Counted from the stretch's first letter, positions 9,935-21,050 are shown. The stretch is 64,000 bases of DNA from Deinandra increscens subsp. villosa (GCA_039602395.1 JBCNJP010000003.1:31027392-31091391), one strand, 5' to 3'. Numbers and translations are program-made. The notes: generated by a model not told the origin, from the letters alone.

Positions 9935-12228
9935 ATGAGTTCGGAAACATCCTCAATACAAGAAAGTTCTTACTCCACTTGTCCGCGGTTGATCAATTCT
10001 AACGAATTTAAAGAATGGAAGAACGGGGTTGTAAAGTATTTGAACAATGAAGATCAAAATATGATAAAATCAATTATTGATGGTCCGTTCATACCGAGAC
10101 ATCAAAATTGGCCTAAAGAAGGAGAGCCTAAAACTCAAGCTGAATTCTCTGAAGATGACCAACGAAGAGTTAACATTGACAAAAGGGCAAGTGAAATTAT
10201 ATTCATGGCTTTATCTCCAGATATAGCCCAAAGATTTGAAAACTGCAAATATGCTCAAGAACTCTAGCAAGCTTTGCACAAAGCTTACTATAGAAATGAG
10301 GACGAAGAAAAGAAAGAAAATGAGAAACGTGTCCTCATGACAGAAAGTGCTGGTGCTGAATGTTCGAATCCAACATGTGCGTGATTAATTCCTGGACTTC
10401 AGCAAATTATCAAAAATTTAGAAATCGAATTGTATGATGTCCAATGTGCCAGAAGTTCATTCAAGGGTAGATGGGAGAAGAGTGAAGAGAAGGTGAAAGC
10501 TCAAAAATTAGACATTGAGAAATATCGTGGATTAGCCATCGAGAAGACTTTCTCATATGATCGGGCTAAGATTGAGATTGGTGAGCTAAAGAAGCAATTG
10601 GATGAACTACAACAAAAATATAATGAGCTACAGGACAAGTATGATTGCAACCAGGGTAGAAATAAGCGAATGCTAAATGCTGGAAAGGAATTGTCACATG
10701 CTGTTGTAACTGGTCAAGTTGGGAAAGACACGACTGGTTCGGATCAGAGAAGACTGATAAGTCCTTGGCTGCAAACATCATTATTCCTCCACCAATTCCC
10801 AGAGACATTATAGGAATACTTCTTAGTGAGGATCAAGTTAAACGAACCAAGTCTGATTATAAAGAAGCTGCTCCTCCTATGGATAGTGTCTTGGTTGGAA
10901 CTACACCATTGACTCAAGAAGAAATTTCTATTGAAGCAAACATGACTTATGGTGAAGGGAGAGTAGAGGATATTTCAGACAATGATCTGAGTGCCAGAAA
11001 TATGACAGGTGTCATAACTCTAAGTCTGATGATGTGGGGATAGAGTTGAAACCATACCCCAAAATTGAAACCCTATACTTCCAAGTAATTGACGAAGTCA
11101 AAAGGGAAAAGGTGATCTTGACGACACGGCCTGAGGGGAAGATCTTTATGACATCTGGATCAATGTTTGACCAAGAACCAGACATTGGGTATGATCTACC
11201 ATTCTTCTCCTCCAAGTTCAGGGGAATAACTGATGGAGTCATAAATAAAGCTCAAGTTGAGAGGCCAAAGATCACCATCAAGCCTTCGAGTATGAAACCA
11301 ACAGCTGGAGTGAAGAATGAAAAACTCAAGGGAGTAGCTGTGTTTCCCATTTCTTCAGTTGGATCATGCAGTTGTCGTTGTAATTGCAAGAATGGTGCTT
11401 CAACGTCAAAGAATCAAGGAAGCACAAAGACAGTAATAACAGGTTCGACACAGGCTTCGACAAACCAGCAGAAAGTCAAATCTGAAGCTGCTGTCAAAGC
11501 AAAGAAGCAGACACAAGGCAAACCAGCGCCATATCAGCCACCAAAGACAAATGGGTACACGTCTGACTTCTATCTAAAGAAGCAGACTTGCTTTAATTGT
11601 GGCATCGCTGGTCATATTGCTAGAAACTGTCTTTATCGCCCCTATGAACCCTTTTATCCGAAAACTCAAAGGGTTTCATCTCAGGAGTCTGTGAAGTCTA
11701 AGCCGATGATGGTGCAGAAACCTAAGGCAATGAAGACTGTTACTCCTAAGGTTAAACCCTCTGATCAACATTCGGGTGCTGCCAAAGCTGAAAGAAAATC
11801 TTTAAATCAAAACAACAGCTTTCCAAGTTACCAAAATTTTCAAAAACAGGTGAAGAAACCATTTTCAAAACAACCAAAGTCTGAAAATCCCAAAGTTACC
11901 CATCCCAAGGTAACTAAAACTGTTTTGAAAAAATGATTCTAAAATGAAGAAGGTTGAAATACCTAAAGTCACAACTCCAAAGGTGACTAAAACAAAAACT
12001 GTTTTGAAAAATGAATCTAAAACAAAGAAGGTTGAAATACCTAAAGTCACAACTCCAAAAGTGACTAAAACAAATGTTAAATCACCTGGAACTTGGAAAC
12101 CAAAAATAAAGGCAGCTCCATCCCAACTTCCTGATTTCTCAAAGGGGATGTTCTTACAAGAAGTATCTTTTATTGATTCCTCAGGTGTACCCAGAAAAAC
12201 AATGGCCTGGGTACTATTGGCTAACTAA
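9935..12228 (+). pseudogene. Element N gag (copia-type), stops and frameshifts
   Basis: The ATG at 9935 opens a frame with the copia-type gag start (LINSNEFKEWKNGVVKYL). In-frame stops follow at 10265-10267 (TAG) and about 10382 (TGA), but the frame reopens into a lysine/glutamate-rich coiled coil (about 10430-10690). A frameshift near 10790 and another near 11030 lead into the last long frame (to 11936) with the CCHC knuckle CFNCGIAGHIARNC. A further shift at a six-A run (about 11929) leads to the tail ending at 12228. In life this would be the capsid/nucleocapsid protein. The lesions show that it cannot be made as one protein from this copy. Confidence 0.8.
11949..12070 (+). repeat. 78-bp tandem repeat in gag C-terminus
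   Basis: AAGGTTGAAATACCTAAAGT and the following 24 bases recur after 78 bp (11949 and 12027), coding for a Lys-Val-Glu-Ile-Pro-Lys-Val-Thr repeat. A third, weaker unit lies just upstream. The copies differ in an A-run (six A at about 11930, five A at about 12005), which accounts for the frameshift in this gag. Confidence 0.85.
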
Positions 12229-13650
12229 TCTCTCACTATGTGCAGGAACAGTCAAGGAGGATTATCACTAACATTTTTATTATTAATTTGTTTGTTGATA
12301 AGTGATTATTCCAGGCACATTTTAGGAGACGTATCTTCATGTCATGACAAGCAATTTTTTTATGGAGGATATGTTTCGTTGAGAGGTAAAAGGTCAAATT
12401 CAGCATGAAAGGTACTGTTTTTAACTTGGTTGTTTGTTTGATGAAGCGGTAAAGGGTGTTTGTGTCAAACCAAATTCCTTAAAATTTTCACTTGGTGCTT
12501 GTTTGTTGAAGTGTTTGACTTCTAATGCAATTTAGTGTGCAGTCATGAAACCCCTTTTCTAAAAATTTCAAATCCATACTTGGAAGGTTAGCTTGGCCAG
12601 ATGTGTGTGAAGTATTTTGCTTTACTTATGTGTTCGTGTTTAAAAAAATAATAATTAAAAAAAATGATGTTTACAAAAGTTGTGACATTAAAAATCAAAA
12701 AGCAAGGGGAAAAAATGTAAAGATGAAGAAAAAGTTGACCCCTCAAAAGTAGTGTGCTTTTCAATTTTTAATTGTTTGTGTCTGTTTCTAAGAAGGCTAG
12801 GGGAAGTGAAATATGTCCGGATTGGAGATGACTGACACGTGTAAAGCGGAAGTGAAAAGCAAGCTCCACGGTGATATGCTCGGTAGGCTCGACCTAGTCT
12901 TATGACCGCTAATGTAAGTGCAATGAACTTATAATATATATGTTTAGTTTCCCATCTCAGTTTGCATGGTTTAAAAAACTGAGTCCCAACAAAAACGGGT
13001 TAAGAGTGGTGATTGTACCTAGTATTCATTCTCTCACACGCCATGTTTCTGCTGTTATGACTACACCACATAATAAAAAAAGGAAAAGAAAAAGAAATGA
13101 AAAAGAAAAGAAAAAGAAAAATAATCATTCAGTTTGGTCTTCTTTGCGTGCTTATGCGGCCGACCTGATCACCGACTGATGATTAATGAAATAAGTGGTA
13201 GTCACAACGGTGTTGCATGGTTCCTCAAGTTGGGGGTTTGTGAATCCTCAATAAACTCTGAGGTTGGGTAGGTTTTGCTCTGTACAATTGGGTGTGGGGA
13301 CAATTAAACATGCTGGTAATTAGTAATCTTTTAAGCATGATGCAGGGTTCAAACGGGTTTGAGTTTAAAGCGGACAAACATACCGGCAATCACCTGGACT
13401 AGTCGAGTAACTAAAGCTGAAAAGGGTTCCTCAGTCAGATTCATATGGTTTGATCCCATGTAAACTTTCTCATGTTTGATATTGGTAAGAATTTGTTTGT
13501 TTTTATCCTTCGTGCGTGAGTCTTTAAGTTCTGTTTGGTTGTGTTTACGTTTTGGCCAGGTTAAATTGAGAAGTCAAAATGTGTTTTCATGGGTTTTGAT
13601 GCATGACAGTATGCCCCCTGCAGATCTTGACAAATTTTTAGGGGAAGGAG
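12229..13650. other. Element N internal region, non-coding
   Basis: No pol or other protein signature. It contains an A/G-rich stretch with repeated AAAAGAAAAAG (13079-13123). It occupies the place where protease and integrase would be in an autonomous copia element. Confidence 0.6.
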
Positions 13651-13656
13651 AGGGGC

Positions 13657-13804
13657 TAATAAGTATTATTCGAAGGGAACTCGAGGATGATACTTATTAT
13701 CTAATGAAAAGACTTCCATAATACATAGTATCTGAAGGGAACTCGAAGATAATATGTATTATCTCAGGGGAAGTCCTTAGCTGAGGGGAATTAATCAGCT
13801 AAGG
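13657..13804 (+). ncRNA. Three consecutive hairpins of element N
   Basis: Hairpin 1 pairs 13657-13671 with 13685-13699 (15 bp, two G-T pairs). Hairpin 2 pairs 13718-13733 with 13747-13762 (15 pairs, one G-A mismatch). Both enclose the identical 13-nt loop GAAGGGAACTCGA although the stems are unrelated in sequence. Hairpin 3 pairs CCTTAGCTG (13775-13783) with CAGCTAAGG (13796-13804) around AGGGGAATTAAT. This is drawn as an RNA feature because identical loops on different self-complementary stems suggest selection on structure. Transcription and function are inferred. Confidence 0.55.
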
Positions 13805-14542
13805 GGAAGTCTTTAGAGGTCTTTGGGTTCAGGGGAAGTTTTATAAAAAAACCCGTAATCTATATTAGGGTTTTTGGTTAAAATTATGTTAATTTGAATC
13901 AACTGAACAGATGATAATTACCTTCTAACCCAAAGACCAGTCATCAAATGTCTGGTGGAGTATATTTTTTCAAATGTGTGTCAGACAGGTTGATGATAGA
14001 AAGATGCTACTGATGCTGCTGCTGCTCAAAGTTAAAGAACCAGCCGGACAAGACTTCCATCTGGAAAAGCAACTGTTCAGGGGAAGTTGTTGGTGTCTTT
14101 ACAAGTTTTCAAAAGCTTCAAAAGAACTTCAAAGAAGATGTTCACATATTTAGGGAAAGCTGAAGATTTCAAGTCGATCTTTGATGAAGAAAATTATGCA
14201 GAGAGCAGTTAGAGATCATAAAGATCCAAGATCAACAATCAAGTTCTCCAGAGTTAGGGGTTTCAAGTTCATTTTTACCCTCTAATTTTTTGGAGATTCA
14301 AGACAGTTACCGAGAATTCAGTAAGAACCAGTTCTTTCAAGAAAAGCAAGTCAATGAGAGTCCTCCATCTCATTAACTTGTTCATTTCAAGAAGTTGGAG
14401 CTGATGCTGATCAAGAGGAAGTCCCAAGTGCCCGTCATGAAACCCATTGAAGATTTCTGCGGAAAGAATCTTCATCAACATCTATGCAAGCCAGTCAAGA
14501 AGAAGATTTTCAAAGATCAAAGACATTTAATATCACAAGCCT

Positions 14543-14552
14543 AGGGGAAGAT
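14543..14552 (+). other. Polypurine tract of element N
   Basis: AGGGGAAGAT lies directly before the LTR start TGTTGAGG, the standard place for the plus-strand primer. AGGGGAAG-like tracts also occur at about 13639, 13766, 13803, 13829 and 14082. Confidence 0.8.
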
Positions 14553-15004
14553 TGTTGAGGCTAGATTATGAGGCTTGTAATATTAAATAGTTTGGGCTAG
14601 GCTTAGAGGGTTTATTTAGTTTAGTAGACTAGTTTATTTGGGTTTACTATTGGGCTTTGGGTTTAAGATTGGGTTTACCATTAGGTTTAAGGGCCCAATT
14701 GTAAACTCATGGGGTGGCTATATAAACCCCATGAGTTCACCATTGTAAGGGGCGGATTCAAGGGGCTGATTACGATTCTAGGAGTAGCCAAGTGGTGTTC
14801 ACGATCGTAAACCCGAGAGAATCTTGTTTACGATTTCTGAGTTGTACCCGACAAGTTCATCTTGTGTGCAAAGTTCAAGTTTTTAACGTTTAATCATCGT
14901 ATTCTTGTGTTCTCTTCATCTCTATTCTTGAATCACTAATCTAAACGGATTCCGCACGTCTAGATTAGATAATATCGTGAACGGTTGTTGATTCTGGACC
15001 AACA
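14553..15004 (+). repeat. 3' LTR of element N
   Basis: 452 bp, starting TGTTGAGG and ending CCAACA (TGTTG/CAACA inverted ends), preceded by a polypurine tract. A TATA box (CTATATAAACC, about 14718-14728) lies about 165 bp in. The sequence after 15004 belongs to a different, interrupted gene, which fixes the right border. Confidence 0.8.
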
Positions 15005-15821
15005 AGGATCCTTACCAGAAGACATGTCTTGATCGTCTGAGTCGTTGATGGCACTACCAACCGCTTCACCACTGAAAACCCTTTCAAGCACAGGAATCTG
15101 GTACAGAGCCTTAAGCTTCTTAGCAGAATCCGCCCTTAGATCTACAAGTATTTCAAACTTCGGAGTTGCAAAAGGAGCAAAATGTCAAAAATCAAGGATA
15201 CAAATCATTATGAAGCAAACAACTAGTTCCTACCCTTTTTAACCCACAACTTTGGAAGGTCCAGTCCCCCTTGGATCGAATCACGTTTGACAAAGAAGAA
15301 CTTTTTCTTCCAGTCATTGTCTTTATGGGAAGTTCGAGGAACTATTTGGGTTTGACCAGAACGGACTTTCAGGATAAATTGACTACCACCATGAGTTCTC
15401 AACTGGTAAACCCTACAAATCTCATGGACTCGATCGGAACACCTTTGGTCTGATTTAGGTTGCTTAGATAAAATATAATTCGCCATAACATCGGCATTGC
15501 CAGGGAATAAGCAATGCCGGTGACCCTAAAGAAATCTTCAACGAGTGGAGGATATGGATAACTCATACCAAGAAGGAAAGGATAATACAGAAAACAGACC
15601 CAAGTTGAGGAACAATGGTTAGTCTTCAGACGAGCGTCAAAGGGTCTAAACTTTGCTCCCTTTACGAACGAACCAGAGTTTTTGATTATGGCCATTTCGC
15701 GATCATCAAATGAGCAGGTCTCCTCTTCGATAGGGAAAAGGAAACCCTGATCGACAAAATCCTTGATCAGATCAGAAATTACTGCGGCGCTCGACCATGT
15801 CATTTTCTTGCTCATGATCAA
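15005..15821 (-). pseudogene. Transposase_28 (putative gypsy-type transposase) protein, frameshifted and cut
   Basis: Read on the minus strand from an ATG at 15821. The first part has TWSSAAVISDLIKDF, then FLLGMSYPYPPLVEDFF and YSLAMPMLWRIIFYL; the second, in a shifted frame, has EICRVYQLRTHGG, DNDWKKKFFFVKRDSI and a tail that runs to 15005, where element N is inserted. This order matches the plant Transposase_28 family. The frameshift lies at about 15400-15486. The gene is antisense to the adjacent polypurine tract and LTR at 16075; antisense extra reading frames in that place are known in Tat-lineage gypsy elements, so it is probably such a passenger. Its biochemical role is unknown. Confidence 0.7.
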
Positions 15822-16074
15822 AAGGAAAATTAATAATGAAAAGAGAAGAAACTAACCTGGTGCTTGCTGGAATTTCTAGGGTTTCTGAGTTTGAATAAGC
15901 AAGTGAGAGAAAAGTGAGCAAAAAGAGAAGGTTAAATGCAGAAATTACAACGGGTAAATCGCCTAGGTAGTTGCACCAACACCCGGTAGTCAAAATATCA
16001 TGATCTGATTAATGACTCATATTTTAACTTCAACAACAGTATCACACCTACACCCGCCAAAGTTGAGGGGCAAT

Positions 16075-16432
16075 TGTGAGGGCCTGCTTTTCAGAATCCT
16101 ACGAGCTGCCTACGAGAATCTGATAGCTGCACTATTTAGGGATCCTGGTGAGCACTTGAAAACTAACCGTTTCCTATTCTTTTGCTAACACACACACACA
16201 CAAGAGCATACTCAGCAAACTACTGTAACACTTAGCAATCGAGCTGAACAATTATACTCGCATTTTTCTTATCAATAAATTAGAGTAAGCTATTTAGCCT
16301 GCGCCCGAGGCTTTTTTGCCAGGATCCTTGAGGACACTCATAGGATCCCGGATTTTTTCCTCGCTAAATTCTTGTGTCACCGTTCACATTCATTTTTGTT
16401 ATCACCAAATTGATCATACACTCTACCTCACA
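16075..16432 (+). repeat. Gypsy-type LTR with polypurine tract
   Basis: The polypurine tract AGTTGAGGGGCAAT (16061-16074) is followed by TGTGAGGGCC; 358 bp later comes the matching inverted end CTCACA (16427-16432). By orientation this is the 3' LTR of the element that carries the antisense Transposase_28 gene. The 5' LTR is not in the window, so no target duplication can be checked. Confidence 0.7.
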
Positions 16433-16985
16433 ATCACGATTTGATCAGTTAATTGCCTTTGTAATTTTTGACCAAAACAATAATGTAGGTTCGTGTTAGA
16501 CACGAATCACCTGAAATAGACATGTGTCACAACAAAATCCATGATGTTGATTATAATTAAATGAAATTTTCTGAGACCAAATTTTAGTGGACTTTAAACT
16601 AACGTTTTACGGGTATTAAAACTCCAAATGTCTTATTTTTATTCATTTGTTCAAATGATTTTTCTTACAAATAAAAAAAAAACTAGCTATATTATAATAA
16701 AAAAAAAGATCTAAAATATTTATGATGATGCGAGTAAAAGTGTAAGTACCTAGAAGAAAAACTACAACTCAGTCTGACGACCTTTATTTTATGATTATCC
16801 AAGCTCTCGTACTCTTTAGTCTCTTCGTCCTCTTCCTCTTGGCACTTTTGTTCTTGAGTTCAACTTCAGTCTTCAAGATGCCATGTCTGATCTTCTTTGT
16901 GTTTTATTTTTCATTTCTTCTTCTTCTCGATTTCTGTCTCTTATGTCTTCTTTTTTATTTAGTAATGTTTCAAACAAGATGGTGA

Positions 16986-17006
16986 CCCGCCGCGCTTCGC
17001 GGCGGG
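16986..17006. other. Perfect GC hairpin
   Basis: CCCGCCGCG and CGCGGCGGG form a 9-bp perfect stem around CTT, in AT-rich surroundings. A weaker relative, CCGCGCGTTGCGATGGG, lies near 17190. Such GC hairpins are common inside plant Helitron-like repeats. Confidence 0.8.
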
Positions 17007-17315
17007 CCACCCATTTTCTAAAACTCCGTGACCAAAGTCAAAAACCCTAAAAGTGATTTAAAAGTTGAACACTTGCGCTTAAGTCTGAAAAAAATACAAC
17101 ATGTACATGACACCCGACCTAACACCCATTTTTTAAAACGCTGTGAGCAAAGACAAAAACTCTAAAAGTGGTCTGAAAGTTGACCACCGCGCGTTGCGAT
17201 GGGTCACCTTTTAACGACTATAAAGGATGACGTAAGTCGAAAACTCTAAAAATATACTACAAACGAAAGTAAAAAAGTTAAGGGCTATGAAACGTAAAAT
17301 TAAAAAAAAAACAAC

Positions 17316-17410
17316 ATGACACGTGTCATTTAATTATTGGGTGGAAACACATGTACTGGTTAGACATGACACGTGTCATGCTATTAGTGGTTAGGCATGA
17401 CACGTTTCAT
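17316..17410. repeat. Three G-box palindromes in a short repeat
   Basis: ATGACACGTGTCAT occurs at 17316-17329 and 17366-17379, and an imperfect copy ATGACACGTTTCAT at 17397-17410. The core CACGTG is the plant G-box bound by bZIP and bHLH factors. They sit in the Helitron-like remnant about 0.9 kb upstream of the SOD promoter. Confidence 0.8.
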
Positions 17411-17859
17411 GCCCTCATTGGTCAACATATGAATAGTGTTTTTGTAGTGTATGACAACCAATTATTTTTGTAGATATATATATTTTCCCCATAAAAATTA
17501 AAACTCTTATTTTTAAATAACACAAACTTTATATATAATTTATAACTTAAACAATGTTTATTTTATTTAGCACCCGTATTTTAGAGGTAAAAATTAAAAA
17601 AGAGGAGACCAACTGAATACTATAAAATTTTTAAACGAAATACACGTGAAATTTACGAAATTTACGGTTGTAACCGAAAAAGAAGACCCCTAAAAGCTAC
17701 GCCAATGATACTTGGCGCGCCATAAGCTAGTTTTTGAAAAGCTAGTTGGAGTAGTGTTTCAACTAACTTTTATAATATTTCCAGTTTTACCATTCCCTAA
17801 CTTATAAATAAATATCTTTATTAACATTTATGACATTACTTTTATGTTATTTTATATTT

Positions 17860-17995
17860 TTTAGCTAGGTTATTAGATAATTTATCAAACGTTATTTTTT
17901 ATCAGCTAGCAGCTAACTTATCAACTAGCTAATCAGCTAACTTATCAGGTAGTAGCTAACTTATTAGCTAGTGCGCCAAATACAACCTAACTATT
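17860..17995. mobile_element. MITE-like remnant with AGCTAACTTAT repeats
   Basis: AGCTAACTTAT recurs three times and AGCTAG several times, ending in AGCTAGTGCGCCAAATACAACC, which resembles the GTTGTATTTGG-type ends of hAT-like MITEs read in reverse. No matching left terminal repeat was found. Confidence 0.35.
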
Positions 17996-18233
17996 CACTA
18001 CGTTTGTAGCGGTTATCTTAATTAACCGCTTATTCTATGCGGTAGGAATTAGCAGGCCCAACTTTCTAAAGTAAACAAAACACACCGTTAATCAATCTTA
18101 GCGCTATCGTCACTGCGTGCTCCCTACGCACCAATAATATAATCAAAAATACGAAAGCTGACATAAACGTGCGGAAGGGGCGCGTGATCAGATGGGGTAG
18201 GTGGTAGCCAGTCTTAAATGGCGACCTGCTGTA

Positions 18234-18244
18234 TCTATATACAA
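18234..18244 (+). promoter_or_regulatory. Candidate TATA box of the SOD gene
   Basis: TCTATATACAA lies about 30 bp upstream of the pyrimidine-rich CTCTCTCTCTCTCTC run (about 18278-18292) that would lie in the early 5' UTR. Position and sequence fit a plant TATA box; no experiment is implied. Confidence 0.5.
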
Positions 18245-18264
18245 TCGCCGTGCCCTACTTCCAG

Positions 18265-21050
18265 AGGGTATCGACTACTCTCTCTCTCTCTCACGCACAC
18301 GCACAGAAGCTTTGCAGGGGTGCTCTGAGGTAAAATTGACTTATTTCCTCTGATGTTTGTTTGATTTCGATCTCCGATTGTGTTCTTCTGTATTGATCGA
18401 CAACGAATTTGATTTTGATTATGATGTGCATGTTGATCTTATTTTATTTGCATCGCTTATTTTAATAAATTGATTGATTTCAAAGAGAACTGATCTAGAT
18501 CAAGTCATAAGCGCGATGGAGGATTTTGACTTCGATGTTTTGAGAATAGACAAAACTGATCGGCGATAACATAAGAGTACTGAAGTAGTTACTGATTAAG
18601 TAAGAATCATATGATGCAAATCATTTCATATTACGAGTTATGGTTGGACGATCGGATTCTATTTAGCAGAATATGGTGTTTGTCGTGGATTGGGTTTTGG
18701 TGCCAAAATGTTCCTCTATGGAACTGATTGGAACATAAGTGTGAAAGGACCTGAGATAAGCAGCCACGCCATAGCTTAAACATATAAATTTTAGGGGTTT
18801 TAGACTTGTTTAGGGCTAGTTTAGGCCGTTTTAGGTTCCTGGCTGTTTTTATTGTTTTAGAATGGTTTGGTCAGAAATGAAACCCGGAGTGTTTGCAAGG
18901 CGCCTCGGCTGATGCCTAGGTGCATGCCTTGGTCCCCTTTGACAACTATGGATAGAAAGCAAAAGTAGAACACAACACACAGGTAGAGGCGTGAGTTATT
19001 GTGTGGATGTGCTCAGGGTATTGCAGGAGTGTAGTGTTGTAATCTGAAGTGAATGGAAGAGGTTTCCTGTGCTACCTTTTGGGAAGTGTTGCTATACAGC
19101 AGATTCGAGTTTGGGTTTGAGGGAAGGAAGTGGAGTCAAGATTCTTCTACGGATGTGTTATTTTGTAGATAGACTGATCTGTGTTAGTTCTGTTTGAATG
19201 ATTATTTTGTCATCTGAAATGCTCACATCTTCTTGTGAGTTAGTTCCCTAATTAATTGTAATGAACTTATTCAATTTGTTATAGTTGTACCATTTTCGTC
19301 TACTTTTGAATAATAAATGAATGGTTTAGATTGGTTCTCACATTATTTGTTGGTATAACATTGAACCTTCCCCTTAAAGATTATTAAGTGACGTGGCCGC
19401 TCTGGGCTGTAGAAATAGAAGAAGAAAGGGATTTGGTTTCATGCTCATATTAGATATTTCATCCATGTAATCACATCTGTAAATTGATCTTCACACCCTT
19501 TTCATATCATCTCAGTCATTAAACTTGCATGCTCATTAGGTTGGTGGTGACAAATCTAATCTTTGGGCCAATCATCAAAGAGTCTTGCAATAGTGTTAAT
19601 ATCATCAATCTTGATTTCAAAATAATCGATCAGAAATATAGAGGTGCTTCAATGATAATATTTGATTGTTCAATTGTTTAGATCACATTCAAAAATGGTG
19701 AAGGCAGTTGTTGTTCTTAACAGCAGTGAGGGTGTCAGTGGCACCATTTTCTTCAATCAAGAAGCAGAAGGTATATATCGAGTTATATTATAAATTTTGG
19801 TAAACATATTAGTTATCTTACTTAATTGTTGTCTCAGGTGCTCCCACCACTGTTACTGGTGACCTTTCTGGCCTTAAACCTGGACCTCATGGTTTCCATG
19901 TTCATGCACTTGGTGACACTACGAATGGATGCATGTCAACTGGTACGCGTTCCTCACTAAATTAATTAAGAGTGAATTAGTTTGTGCTTACTGTCAACAG
20001 CTAAACCTTGTCTTTGTGATGGTAGGTCCTCACTACAATCCTCATGGAAAGGAGCATGGTGCCCCTCATGACGAGACACGCCATGCTGGTGATCTTGGCA
20101 ATGTCACAGTAGGCGAAGATGGTATGCTTTATATTCCAAGAATCAGTGTTATGATCTTTGTCTCTATATCTATGAGTTTCATTTCATTTTCAAACTTGGT
20201 GGGAAGCAAAGCCCTTAATGATAGTTTTATATAATAATTATTATGACTATGTTTTTGAATGATTCTCAATTCCCAGTTGTAGTTTCTTTGCCCTTATATA
20301 GTAAAATAGTTTGGGGTCTTTTTAGATAGAAAACATTTCAGTTCTTTGGTTTTTTCTGAACTTTGTATAACTTAAAACTATGAATAGAAGTTATTTTTTT
20401 GAATCCTGATGCTAACTTGTCATGCATTTCTCATCAACTCAGGTACTGCAAAATTCACCATCGTCGATAAGCAGGTTGGTTCATCGCAAGATATCTTGTA
20501 ATAAGGGTTTAATACAACATTTAATCGTGTAAATTTAACCTGTATAATCTTATGTAGATTCCATTAATTGGAGCTCAATCCATCATTGGAAGGGCTGTAG
20601 TTGTCCATGCTGATGCTGATGATCTTGGAAAGGGTATACTTTCAGTTTTATTCACACGCTTACATGCACACGAATGTGTTGTTGATTGTAGAAAAGACAG
20701 TTGTAGATGATGTGATTTTATTTTGACGTTTCAGGAGGGCATGAGCTTAGCAAAAGCACTGGAAATGCTGGTGGAAGAGTTGCATGTGGTAAGCCAGTCG
20801 AAGCCAAGCCAGACGTTTGTTTGTTTTAGTGTTTTTAGTTTTGTAATTTATGATGGAAATGGATGTTTGCAGGTATCATTGGATTACAGGGTTGATCATG
20901 CTGTGGTTTGTGTCAGTCAGTCAATAAAAGTAGTCCCCCCCTCTGCTACTACATCACTTGATTAGATTCTGAGATCATTTTCATTATATTCTGATTTCAT
21001 TTTCATTGTATTCTGATTTCATTTTCACTAGTCACTTGAACAATTATCTT
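18265..21050 (+). CDS. CSD1: Cytosolic Cu/Zn superoxide dismutase (153 aa, seven coding exons)
   Basis: Coding exons are 19695-19770, 19838-19942, 20026-20121, 20443-20474, 20558-20633, 20735-20788 and 20873-20895, all GT-AG and in phase. The product dismutates superoxide to oxygen and hydrogen peroxide. All canonical residues are present at canonical numbers: copper ligands His46, His48, His63 and His120, zinc ligands His63, His71, His80 and Asp83, disulfide Cys57-Cys146 and guide Arg143. No transit peptide precedes MVKAVVVL, so it is the cytosolic form. A 5' UTR intron (18330-19681) is predicted, and removing it creates a miR398-type site. AATAAA (about 20922) lies after the stop; transcript ends given here are approximate. 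This is the only intact host gene in the window. Confidence 0.95.
18315..19687 (+). promoter_or_regulatory. miR398-type target site split by the 5' UTR intron
   Basis: CAGGGGTGCTCTGAG at 18315-18329 is followed by a GT donor; after the AG acceptor at 19680-19681 comes ATCACA (19682-19687). Joined, the 21 bases pair with the miR398 b/c type at all but about three positions, one of them a G-U pair. In Arabidopsis the CSD1 transcript is a known miR398 target through its 5' UTR. Here the site would exist only in spliced RNA, eight bases from the start codon. Confidence 0.8.
18330..19681 (+). other. Predicted 5' UTR intron of the SOD gene
   Basis: Donor GAG|GTAAAA and acceptor TTGTTTAG|ATC, 1352 bp. 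The join is supported because it completes the miR398 complementarity. Inside are no reading frames of note; AATAATAAATGAAT near 19310 could act as a cryptic poly(A) signal. Confidence 0.75.

Larger units (their letters stand above)
9789..15004 (+). mobile_element. Element N: gag-only LTR retroelement, 5' LTR in gap
   Basis: Order on the plus strand: leader, gag pseudogene (9935-12228), about 2.3 kb without any pol domain, three hairpins (13657-13804), polypurine tract (14543-14552) and a 452-bp LTR (14553-15004). No protease, integrase, reverse transcriptase or RNase H motif is visible, so it could only move with enzymes supplied in trans. Gag-only elements of this kind are known in plants as TR-GAG. 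It is inserted into the antisense Transposase_28 gene that continues at 15005. Confidence 0.75.
16433..17730 (+). mobile_element. Helitron-like remnant ending at 17730
   Basis: The 3' end has the Helitron signature: a hairpin CGCCAA-TGATAC-TTGGCG (17700-17717), nine bases, then CTAG (17727-17730) followed by T. Inside are two diverged copies of a block of roughly 115 bp starting CACCCATTTT (about 17008 and 17124) and GC-rich palindromes. No Rep/helicase gene is present and the 5' TC end was not found, so the left limit is a guess. Confidence 0.5.

Noticed and set aside
16791..16985. Small Leu/Phe-rich membrane protein
   Set aside because: The composition comes from a TTC/CTT-rich strand; no conserved start context, neighbours or homology.
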